Positions 20,665 through 29,379 of a DNA stretch of 64,000 nucleotides are shown one piece after another. Source of the DNA: Nitzschia sp. DOCU1 (lineage: Eukaryota > Bacillariophyta > Bacillariophyceae > Bacillariales > Bacillariaceae); assembly GCA_951394045.1 (NCBI GenBank), contig OX595988.1, forward strand, positions 1,937,352 to 2,001,351, in the 5' to 3' direction. How positions within the stretch are numbered: position 1 is the first letter of the stretch; the number at the start of each line of letters is the position of its first letter. Under the pieces are notes generated by a model that saw nothing but the letters and a program-made list of their open reading frames with translations, searched no databases and had not been told where the DNA came from. Position numbers and translations under genes: made by a program.

Positions 20665-22584
20665 ATGGATGGTCAGATTGCCTTTTCTGACTCCTCGTTA
20701 GCCAACCCTCCACAATTTTCCAAGAGTTCCAACATGCCACCTTCCAACCTACCCAATCCAGCTCCAGACCCGGCACTATGGCAGGATACTTCATTTCACT
20801 TCTCACTAGATGCCCGCTGCATGGATAGGTTCATCAACAGATACCTAGGACAAAAGGTGATTGATGGGCTAGTCGCCGCCGCCGAAAGATTAAGAATCCA
20901 GATCCCTGATTGCAATATCCTCTGGCTCACCAACCATGCTGGCAGGTACCAGCAATATGCTGATCCAGATGACCGAAAAACACAGGAACAACTTCAACAA
21001 GCATGTTTTGCAGGGTTGTCGACAGAGGAACGGGATACACAGTTCCTGTCCAAATACCACAAGGAGGTGGCTTCTTCCCCCCGCTTTCGTGGTTCCAGTC
21101 TCAAGCCCACAACCACCAATTCCTACGAGGATAAGCTAGGCAAGCTTTGGATGTTCCTAGCAATGTTGGGCGATTACGAGAGTATGTTGATTCTTCTTGC
21201 AACACCCCCCATTGCATTTATTCCATCCATAAATGCAGACCACCTTAAGGCATATTGCGACCATCGATTTCTGCTAAAGAAGTCCCCACTGTTCTGCCCC
21301 AATACAAGCGATCAACCACTCTGTGATGTTCATGATGTACCAATTCTTGCAGAAGGTGGAACCTTCAACCACCACCGGTTTCAAAGTTTATTTGCGGCTG
21401 TCACCTTTCTATGCACCAAGCACAAGAATGGTGGGAACTACACCCCTCGCTGCGAAAACTGCTTCAACCATTTTATCAACCGTCAACTGACCCCCTGCCA
21501 ATATCACCCAATCCAGAACTTCTGTAACACAGGCAATCCAATTTGCTCTGATGTAGCTAAAATGCTAAGAAAGTGGCTTATGGCCGAGAACAACCGGCGA
21601 AACTACTGTGTCCGAAAACGTGACGTACTTCTTCCCTCCGATCTTGTGGACATTCACCACCATGTTACCCAGGCTGACTTCCACATCACCCAGTTCCAAT
21701 TTTATGTGATGTTACTCAATGCCCTTGATGGGGCCCTCCGATTTGATGGTTTGCACGACGTATCTTTTCAGGATTTTGAGAAAGACGAACATCGGCAACT
21801 TTGGCAAGTCAATAGTCACTGTGGAATTAAGTACCTGGTTCAAGGTGTAAAGGAGAAAAACGACAACCAGGTTCACCTTTACAAAATTTCCTTTAAAGAT
21901 GACTTTCCCGAGCAATGCTATCTCCGCCATCTCCTTATTTTCATTCACTGTGCAACTCATGACTCAGGTCACGTTTTCCGACGTCACGTTTTTGCACATT
22001 CAGGCAACCCGGCACCGGGCAACGTTGACAATGAACCACCCATAGGGGACGACCACCCTGTGCCTCATCAATCATTCCACAACTGGATCTGCTCACGTCT
22101 CCGCCTAAACTGCCGCCACACTCTCAAACCTGGCCTGCTGAAGTGGGGCACTCATTCCCTAAGGCGTACCTTTTATTTCTTCTGGGCACTGGGTGGTGGC
22201 GAGTTCGAAGCTGCCAAGAGAAACGCTCGCCACAAGGACACTGCTACTGCCCTTGGCTACCAGGCGGACTCTGCAGTCCTAGTTCGGGAAATCCATTCCA
22301 ACCCCAAAGCAGCCATTATACAACGAATTTGGCCAGCACAAGAGCGCCTCTTGTGCCAAGGCGGACACTCCCTTATGCGAATTCACCAATTTTCTGCAGA
22401 CATCCCAATCGAGCTAGGTGGACTTTCAGAAGCGGCAAGTTATTTTGTTACCAAAATGCTGGGTGTGCCTAGCAACAGCCCCATCTATCGCAATGCGGGG
22501 CAGTTGTGCCAACTTTCCTATACCAGAAAATTTACAGACAACAGGGCTAAAGCCTCATACCTGGAGTGGGTCGAGGAAAGTTAA
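20665..22584 (+). CDS. Tyrosine recombinase, Crypton-like (candidate mobiliser)
   Basis: Intronless ORF of 639 codons from an ATG at 20665. The C-terminal half carries the tyrosine recombinase signature: Arg359 in ALRFDGLHDVSF, a candidate strand Lys around residue 395-402, His497-x-x-Arg500 in THSLRRTF, His523 in ARHKDTA and the nucleophile Tyr532 in ALGYQADS. The spacings (3, 23 and 9 residues) are typical. All catalytic positions are filled, so activity is plausible. The N-terminal about 330 residues include Cys/His pairs (CTKHKNGGNYTPRCENCFNHF) that may form a zinc-binding or DNA-binding part. Family: YR of Crypton or related eukaryotic elements, by motif only. The ORF overlaps the start of the next ORF in the minus-one frame. 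Confidence 0.8.
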   Translation: MDGQIAFSDSSLANPPQFSKSSNMPPSNLPNPAPDPALWQDTSFHFSLDARCMDRFINRYLGQKVIDGLVAAAERLRIQIPDCNILWLTNHAGRYQQYADPDDRKTQEQLQQACFAGLSTEERDTQFLSKYHKEVASSPRFRGSSLKPTTTNSYEDKLGKLWMFLAMLGDYESMLILLATPPIAFIPSINADHLKAYCDHRFLLKKSPLFCPNTSDQPLCDVHDVPILAEGGTFNHHRFQSLFAAVTFLCTKHKNGGNYTPRCENCFNHFINRQLTPCQYHPIQNFCNTGNPICSDVAKMLRKWLMAENNRRNYCVRKRDVLLPSDLVDIHHHVTQADFHITQFQFYVMLLNALDGALRFDGLHDVSFQDFEKDEHRQLWQVNSHCGIKYLVQGVKEKNDNQVHLYKISFKDDFPEQCYLRHLLIFIHCATHDSGHVFRRHVFAHSGNPAPGNVDNEPPIGDDHPVPHQSFHNWICSRLRLNCRHTLKPGLLKWGTHSLRRTFYFFWALGGGEFEAAKRNARHKDTATALGYQADSAVLVREIHSNPKAAIIQRIWPAQERLLCQGGHSLMRIHQFSADIPIELGGLSEAASYFVTKMLGVPSNSPIYRNAGQLCQLSYTRKFTDNRAKASYLEWVEES

Positions 22585-23225
22585 ACCCAGATCAACGCCA
22601 AAAAGCTTTATCCCTTTTTCACAATGCGGTGGAAGAGGAGGTATCTTTACAATTGCAAGGCAGTTCCCCTGAATCTACTGCTCCAAGTCCTGCAGCTGCA
22701 CGAGGTACCATCCAACCATCCCCGACAGATGAACACAAGCCAGCAGCCAGCAATGCCTCCCAAGCAACCACTCCCTCACCACTACCTCCCACGCTTCCAG
22801 GTTTCCACTTTACAGGTGTCACTGACCACGGATCAATTATTCCTCTGGAAATACTAGTCAAGGCAGGTACAACCACAACAGGTAGAGTTCAATACAAAGT
22901 CAAGCCTGACATCCTTCCAAGGCTTTCAGGGCACCATGGTGAATTGGTGATCAGGGTTCTGTATAGACTCATGCATGAGGTTGCCAGCATTGCTTTTGAC
23001 GGTCAGCAGCCACCTGTACCCTTCGACCTACTCTACGAACAAGGGCGCAAAAAATGTCGACCATCCAGACACATTTTCAAGAAGTACCTCAACGCACTGC
23101 ACCTTTGTATCCGAGTTTGTCATTCCAACAATATCAACAGCTTCATTGATGCCAACCCATCTTGGTGTATCAGCAATCCCCCTGTTTGCATCAAATGCTA
23201 CCCACAAGTCCTACCCTCTAGTTAA
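22551..23225 (+). CDS. Second-frame extension of the recombinase gene, or separate ORF
   Basis: This frame is open from 22551 to a stop at 23223-23225, overlapping the recombinase end by about 34 bp in the minus-one frame. It has no ATG before about residue 145. That suggests it is the C-terminal part of the recombinase protein joined by frameshift or by an unseen intron, or that a one-base indel split one gene. The sequence has a Pro/Ser/Thr linker (about residues 30-85) and then an ordered part (LPRLSGHHGELVIRVLYRLMHEVA, RHIFKKYLNALHLCIRV) ending in Cys/Pro-rich CIKCYPQVL. No family recognised. Confidence 0.5.
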   Translation, partial: SLIPGVGRGKLNPDQRQKALSLFHNAVEEEVSLQLQGSSPESTAPSPAAARGTIQPSPTDEHKPAASNASQATTPSPLPPTLPGFHFTGVTDHGSIIPLEILVKAGTTTTGRVQYKVKPDILPRLSGHHGELVIRVLYRLMHEVASIAFDGQQPPVPFDLLYEQGRKKCRPSRHIFKKYLNALHLCIRVCHSNNINSFIDANPSWCISNPPVCIKCYPQVLPSS

Positions 23226-23334
23226 TTCCAGGACCTTGACCTTCCACCCTGTTCCGAGTTTGAACCCCCCCAACAATTCAACGGAGTACATCATTTAATG
23301 AACCAAACACACTATAGCAACACAGCAGTCCAAT

Positions 23335-24361
23335 CCAATAACGAGTAATGGTCCAACCTTAGTATACCATTTCAACAGGTTGCTATCCACTTTTTAGCAA
23401 TCTATTAGTAGAATTCACTAAGCTAGCTACCAAATAGCACGTTTTTGCTCGTTTCTACGAGCTTTTCCGCCTATCCACACATTTTTGACAACTACCTGAC
23501 ACCCAAGGGTCAAATCCAATAACGAGTAATGGTCCAACCTTAGTATACCATTTCAACAGGTTGCTATCCACTTTTTAGCAATCTATTAGTAGAATTCACT
23601 AAGCTAGCTACCAAATAGCACGTTTTTGCTCGTTTCTACGAGCTTTTCCGCCTATCCACACATTTTTGACAACTACCTGACACCCAAGGGTCAAATCCAA
23701 TAACGAGTAATGGTCCAACCTTAGTATACCATTTCAACAGGTTGCTATCCACTTTTTAGCAATCTATTAGTAGAATTCACTAAGCTAGCTACCAAATAGC
23801 ACGTTTTTGCCCGTTTCTACGAGCTTTTCCGCCTATCCACACATTTTTGACAACTACCTGACACCCAAGGGTCAAATCCAATAACGAGTAATGGTCCAAC
23901 CTTAGTATACCATTTCCACAGGTTGCTATCCACTTTTTAGCAATCTATTAGTAGAATTCACTAAGCTAGCTACCAAATAGCACGTTTTTGCCCGTTTCTA
24001 CGAGCTTTTCCACCTATCCACACATTTTTGACAACTACCTGACACCCAAGGGTCAAATCCAATAACGAGTAATGGTCCAACCTTAGTATACCATTTCCAC
24101 AGGTTGCTATCCACTTTTTAGCAATCTATTAGTAGAATTCACTAAGCTAGCTACCAAATAGCACGTTTTTGCCCGTTTCTACGAGCTTTTCCGCCTATCC
24201 ACACATTTTTGACAACTACCTGACACCCAAGGGTCAAATCCAATAACGAGTAATGGTCCAACCTTAGTATACCATTTCCACAGGTTGCTATCCACTTTTT
24301 AGCAATCTATTAGTAGAATTCACTAAGCTAGCTACCAAATAGCACGTTTTTGCCCGTTTCT
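23335..24361 (+). repeat. Tandem array of a 181-bp unit, about 5.7 copies
   Basis: Unit starts at 23335, 23516, 23697, 23878, 24059 and 24240, with a constant period of 181 bp; the sixth copy stops at about 24360. The copies differ at only a few positions (for example GCTCG versus GCCCG, CAACAGG versus CCACAGG). Each unit holds small self-complementary words such as TTGCTA...TAGCAA and GCTCGT-TTCT-ACGAGC. No ORF crosses the array. It lies between the recombinase gene and the palindrome-type repeats. Confidence 0.97.
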
Positions 24362-24366
24362 GAGTT

Positions 24367-24540
24367 GACCAAATGGATTAGTCTTAACGCAAGCTACCCC
24401 GTTGGTCAAAGGCCACCTACCAGTTCGACTGCTAGGATCGCAATTTCTGATTGGACCAAATGGATTCGTCTTAACGCACGCTACCCCGTTGGTCAAAGGC
24501 CACCTACCAGTTCGACTGCTAGGATCACCATCCATTGTAA
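24367..24540 (+). repeat. Two 87-bp direct repeats carrying the shared core (half-sites)
   Basis: Two copies with a period of 87 bp begin at GACCAAATGG (24367 and 24454). Each carries AAGGCCACCTACCAGTT (24409 and 24496), the reverse complement of the core found in the other repeat blocks of the element. They lie just downstream of the stop of the minus-strand gene at 24625. Confidence 0.9.
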
Positions 24541-24624
24541 ATCCAAACAACTACATGGCTAGTAGGATTAACTAAATGGCTAGTAGGACTAACACATATA
24601 CTAAAACCATTACTGTTTGGAATC

Positions 24625-27600
24625 CTATACCGGCACAGGCTCCCACTCGGTTGATCCAAAATACTTTACCATGGGTGCACCCTCGTTGGAAAGTCTGAAC
24701 AATGACTGTCCTATGAAATACCGGTCAAACTTCTGGCAAAGACGACCATCCCTTGACTCGCAAAGGATATTCTCGACCTCATCCAGGTGAATGGGCCTAG
24801 TACCCACCGAAAGGGATGTTCTTATGTCCTCTAGGACCTGTGTCATATCCTCTTTCCCTATACCCGCCATCAGAAGGTGGTCGTGCCCCCCGCTCCCCTC
24901 CAGTGGGACGAAGACACTGCGCAATTGTTTCCGCGCCTTCACGCCAAGTCCCAAGTGAGCATCAGCTTGCACACACAGCATCAGACGGAAACCGCCCAGT
25001 TGACACAATATTCTCGCCTTTATATTTTTGTTGGTGTGCAGCAATGTTGTTGTGACATTTTCCATATTCGGTTCCACGATTTGGTTCATGTTTGACGCAA
25101 GTAAACGCAGCTCCTCCACCACAAAGTCCACCAGTTCCTTTTTGGGATTAACGTCTGTCCCAAAAGTTACCGCAAAATCAATAGCCGCCGGTCCGAATCG
25201 TGGGGTCGACCCACCAATCATCCGTGCACAGGGTTTCTTGTCCTCGAACAATATGGTTGCCACGCGGTAGTACTCAAAAATAGGGTAGTTCACGTCGAAG
25301 TCAGGGTTTCTCAACATTTGCTGGCAGACCTGGTGAAAATTCACAAAGCTGTTCTGCCACACCAGGACTAACACCAGCTGGTAGAGACCTGTGACTGGCA
25401 CTCTCAACTTCGTTTTGAGTTCCAAAATGTCCGACAAAGCTAGGGACATCCAGAATCCACGACCGATTCCTGTCAGCAGGGTGAAGCTTCCGTCGGCGTC
25501 CCATGGAGTCATAGCCGACAACGAGAAATCGTCCACACAGTACCACCGTGGGATGTTTTTTCCTTGGTACCCGCCTTGGTGTGCCTCCACCCAACGCACG
25601 TAAGCCTGGTCCAGACTGTTGAGGTAAGTGCTAGCGGCCAGCATGACCTTGTTCACAGCCGATGCCTTGGCTCCGTAGTAATCGCCAATGTTGCGGCGAT
25701 AGCCCGTGATCAACTTCAGAGACCAAAGCGAGCCGGTCGCATCCACCAGATTGATCACTTTGACGACAACCCGGTCGTACGAGGGCCTGTGATCGTTGAA
25801 TTGATCACGGTGTTCCTCACCCCCCTCTCCAGCAGATAAATTCAACAACTGTAAGGTGACGAACTCCACGTCGGACTTGCCAGAATAAAAATAGTCGGCG
25901 AGATGCGACGCATAATCCTGATAGCGGCGGTGGTTGATTGTAACCGGTAGCTTGAGACAGTCCGACATTTCTCTCCCCATTGGACACAGTCCATCCAACA
26001 GTTGCCCGATGACTTTTCTCACCAAGTGGTCTTCAGGTTCAGTGTCGGAGAATACCTCGGTGCCGCAAAGCGTCCTTGGCCGAAAGCTCCCATCCGGTAG
26101 GGCGTCGTACGCCTGTCCTCCATTCATTACGTCGATGCGCCGGCCTCCAGATCTTTTCTCCTGTCGACCACCCTTTTTTTTCAGGAAATTGAAAAGACAA
26201 TCAAGCCCCTTGTACTGGCTGCCCTCTTCCGGGAAGTGTCGTTTAAATATACTACTTTCCGGGCGTGCCACGTAAAATTCATTGCCCACTATTGCACGGG
26301 GGCATTGGTCGCCAACAACAATAAGAGGCGCGTCCGAACGTTCGAAGTGTTCGGGAGGACAGTCACCCATGTTTTGATATTGGTGGTTGTATTCGCCCAG
26401 TTTGCGTGCGAAATACACCTCCACCGGAGCGTGGTACAGCATAATAATGTCTTCGGTCCGCCTTACCACCAGGCGGTGATGAAGTTTCCTGGTTTCCTCC
26501 AATGTTGCAACGCGAAGGGGTTTACTGTCTTCAAGTGACGGGTCCCCTTGGCAGCTCGGACTTGCAGTCGGGCTCTGGGTGACGGCCCTGGGAGTGGGTC
26601 GGTGAGCCACTGACACTGCCTTGGTGAGGGCACGGCGGTCCTTATCAAAAAGTGATGGGGCTGCTTGGAGGCTTGCAAGAACAGCGGTGGGCACGGGCAG
26701 TTGCCGTCGACTACGCTCTCCAATCTTGATTTCCACCTCGGTGCTTTGCTTGCGGTAGGACGTAAGACGATTGATAGTCATGGATGACTCTCTCCTCTTA
26801 TCTAGCTCCATTGTCACGGCCAGCCTGACCAACGTTCTCTGAGCTGGCCATTGACGTTCGTCCATTTTGGAGCATGCACGAAGGAAATGTGTCTTCAACT
26901 GAACATTCAAGTCTTGCTTGTATTCGAAGAAAGATTGCGATTTAGACCGCGCAGAGACCTTTTGGCGGATTGTCGCGGGGTCGTCGAGGAGCTCCCTCAT
27001 CATGGTCTTATTCTCGATGATTACATCGTGGGTCGGACACATCATCAGGAGGTCTTGACAGGACTCAAGGACCATACGCTTGGTGGAACAATCCAAAAAA
27101 ATCAGGGTAAATAGCTTCTTCATCACATCCTCGTCCTCAAATATCTCAGTACGAAGAACTGGCTCAAAACAACACTGCATCGTCCTCCAGGCTAGCTGGA
27201 GAATTTTTTGACGTTCAACCAGATTCCTCCAAGAAGACAGCTCTGTGAAAAGTTTAGAAACAAGGCGGTCCTTCTCCGAATGTCTGTTGGGACCGGTAAT
27301 TTTTTTTTTTTTGGGCAAAGGACCAAGCGTACTGCTATCGGTCACGTCGTCGGTGGCCATGCTGTAGGTTCCTCCTTCGCCTTGGCTCCAGCTGGTGTCG
27401 TCGAAATCCTCCTCCTCGTAGTCGCCCTTTGAGTCTTCGTCGTCGTAGTCGTCTGTGGATTCTTCCTCATCGTCATCGGATTCCGAATCATTCGCCTCAT
27501 TCTGGATGGTTGTAGTATTACCAGGCCCACCTGCCAATCTAGATACGTGCGAGTTAGCAGGTTTGCCGCCGGCCGTAGCATCCTTGGCACCGATACCCAT

Positions 27601-28392
27601 TTGGTCCGGCACGGTTGTAGTGTAAACAGATAATGTTGCGGCGGCTCCGCCTCCTTTGCTGTGTAACACGGATTTGGTCTCTCCCAAATCGGTGGAGGGC
27701 GGCGGGAAAAGTTCATCACTTTGGAGCACTTTGTAGAGCGACTCCATCATGGTCGCCGCTCGATAATACATCTGTGCCTTGTCGCCGCCAATCAACTTCA
27801 GGCAGTTGTGGATGCGGACGTAGGACACATGTACGTGACCTTGCGCCACCTTAGCCTGCCAGCCACGTAAACGCAGGAAGGTGGCTAACGACATTTTGAG
27901 TTCGTTAGAAAATACCGTGCAGGCGTAAATGCTATCACGGAAAAAAGATTTCTTGCGCTTCTTCGAAAATAGAATAAGACCGAGAGCAACCATGCCCTGT
28001 GAGGGCAAATAAGGACTTTGTGTCCGATTCATCTCCTTTCGCTTTTTTGTCTCGACGACCTTGGAAACGGCCTGGGTGAGGTTGACATCGTTGACATCAC
28101 CGCCGTTGGAGAATGCAACAACATCGTTTCCCAGCGCTGCGGTGAGTAGGTCCATTTCCTCATCCAAAAATAAATTCCTGATCGTCTGACCAGCGACGGT
28201 GGGTATCGTCGGTCCCGTGGTAAAATCGGGGTCAGGGCGCACAACGGCGTCAAAATTAACCAAGTCGCTTGTCGGCCAATCGATGGTGCCTACCGCCCTA
28301 CCGAGAACTGTATCTGCCGTCAAACTATCATCATCTATCAGTGAGACTGATTTGTATTGTTCTTTGAGACGTCGTCTGAGTGTAACTACCAT
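24625..28392 (-). CDS. Orphan 1255-aa element protein with acidic centre
   Basis: An uninterrupted frame of 1255 codons runs from the ATG at 28392; the frame is open to 28503 but without an earlier ATG. I recognise no family. A helical N-terminal half leads to a strongly acidic tract (DDDEEESTDDYDDEDS, about residues 335-365) followed by a Lys-rich signal-like PKKKKI. Another mixed domain contains HRDQFNDHRPSYDRVVVKVINL (around residue 880), where an His-x-Asp pair resembles metal-binding motifs of 2OG dioxygenases; this is a weak resemblance only. The C-terminal 250 residues are ordered and hydrophobic-patterned. The gene is divergent from the Ulp1/RING gene, with palindromic repeats between them. 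Confidence 0.75.
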   Translation of the reverse strand: MVVTLRRRLKEQYKSVSLIDDDSLTADTVLGRAVGTIDWPTSDLVNFDAVVRPDPDFTTGPTIPTVAGQTIRNLFLDEEMDLLTAALGNDVVAFSNGGDVNDVNLTQAVSKVVETKKRKEMNRTQSPYLPSQGMVALGLILFSKKRKKSFFRDSIYACTVFSNELKMSLATFLRLRGWQAKVAQGHVHVSYVRIHNCLKLIGGDKAQMYYRAATMMESLYKVLQSDELFPPPSTDLGETKSVLHSKGGGAAATLSVYTTTVPDQMGIGAKDATAGGKPANSHVSRLAGGPGNTTTIQNEANDSESDDDEEESTDDYDDEDSKGDYEEEDFDDTSWSQGEGGTYSMATDDVTDSSTLGPLPKKKKITGPNRHSEKDRLVSKLFTELSSWRNLVERQKILQLAWRTMQCCFEPVLRTEIFEDEDVMKKLFTLIFLDCSTKRMVLESCQDLLMMCPTHDVIIENKTMMRELLDDPATIRQKVSARSKSQSFFEYKQDLNVQLKTHFLRACSKMDERQWPAQRTLVRLAVTMELDKRRESSMTINRLTSYRKQSTEVEIKIGERSRRQLPVPTAVLASLQAAPSLFDKDRRALTKAVSVAHRPTPRAVTQSPTASPSCQGDPSLEDSKPLRVATLEETRKLHHRLVVRRTEDIIMLYHAPVEVYFARKLGEYNHQYQNMGDCPPEHFERSDAPLIVVGDQCPRAIVGNEFYVARPESSIFKRHFPEEGSQYKGLDCLFNFLKKKGGRQEKRSGGRRIDVMNGGQAYDALPDGSFRPRTLCGTEVFSDTEPEDHLVRKVIGQLLDGLCPMGREMSDCLKLPVTINHRRYQDYASHLADYFYSGKSDVEFVTLQLLNLSAGEGGEEHRDQFNDHRPSYDRVVVKVINLVDATGSLWSLKLITGYRRNIGDYYGAKASAVNKVMLAASTYLNSLDQAYVRWVEAHQGGYQGKNIPRWYCVDDFSLSAMTPWDADGSFTLLTGIGRGFWMSLALSDILELKTKLRVPVTGLYQLVLVLVWQNSFVNFHQVCQQMLRNPDFDVNYPIFEYYRVATILFEDKKPCARMIGGSTPRFGPAAIDFAVTFGTDVNPKKELVDFVVEELRLLASNMNQIVEPNMENVTTTLLHTNKNIKARILCQLGGFRLMLCVQADAHLGLGVKARKQLRSVFVPLEGSGGHDHLLMAGIGKEDMTQVLEDIRTSLSVGTRPIHLDEVENILCESRDGRLCQKFDRYFIGQSLFRLSNEGAPMVKYFGSTEWEPVPV

Positions 28393-28904
28393 CGTATTCG
28401 CCTGTAGCTGAAAACGGTGTGTGCGGAAATTATCGCGCAAATGCGAGACGTAGTGAAAAACAAAAATCTGGGATTTCGGTTTTTCACCATTATTCGCCCT
28501 ACGCTAAGTTACGCGTAGAGATTTGTACCAAGTTCAATTGACTGATTCTGAGAATTATGACAGGCAAGTGGACACCGCCGTGCTCTTGCGCGCGTCCGCC
28601 CGTGGGGTGGTTTGCTAAGTAGCCGGTGCTGTTTGGCAGTTGAATGACGAATAAGACTCACCTGGCCATCGAAATATTGTGCACTATCCAGTTTATATTC
28701 TAAATTTGTCGAAGGTGCTCTTATGTACATAAGGAAGTTAGTATTTTGAACGTTGGGAGAATGTGTGCACTCCCCCTTGTGGAAAGGTTATATGCCCTTG
28801 TTTCTATGTATCGGTACGAGCACGTGCCGACCCAATTTATGTTTAATAAGCCCTTATGTCTGTCGGAATTCCGGTCTCGAGATTCAACCCGGTCGGTCGG
28901 TCCT

Positions 28905-29271
28905 AGGGCCAGCAACCAGTTGGAAAATGTAACTGGTAGGTGGCCCTGGAGTGGGTGGGCAAACGGTCATTCAGTCATCCGTCACGGTTCGACTGGTACC
29001 TGGCCCTGCCTCTTGTTGGCCATCCGTACTCCCGTCATACGGTCGCACGGATAACCACGGTCCTAGTAGGGCCAGCAACCAGTTTGAAATTGTAACTGGT
29101 AGGTGGCCCTAGATTGGGTTGACAAACCGTCATTCAGTCATCCGTCACCGTTCAACTGGTACCTGGCCCTGCCTCTTGTTGGCCGTCCGTACTCCCGTCA
29201 CACGGTCCACGGATAATCACGTCCTAGTAGGGCCAGCAACCAGTCTGATGTTGGAACTGGTAGGTGGCCCT
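28905..29271 (+). repeat. Three palindromic modules in a 161-163-bp tandem array
   Basis: Modules lie at 28905-28947, 29068-29110 and 29229-29271. Each is 43 bp: a 17-bp arm (AGGGCCAGCAACCAGTT), a 9-bp spacer, and the complementary arm (AACTGGTAGGTGGCCCT). The arms pair at 15 of 17 positions in the second copy. Between modules the sequence also repeats, including GACTGGTACCTGGCCCTGCC. The array lies in the divergent gap between the minus-strand orphan and the Ulp1/RING gene, a position suited to operators or recombinase-binding sites. Confidence 0.93.
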
Positions 29272-29379
29272 GAATTGGAAAGCCACGTGTGCTGCTGATG
29301 TCCTTGGTGGTTTGACAATGCCATCTTCCAGTTGTCTGCTTAGGTCAATTGACATTAGAGCCCACAAATAACATCCAGG

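Noticed and set aside
20375..20701. 108-codon ORF before the recombinase
   Set aside because: Weak composition, no motif, and it spans the inferred element border.
23335..24361. CRISPR array
   Set aside because: Units are contiguous 181-bp tandem copies without distinct spacers in a eukaryotic genome.
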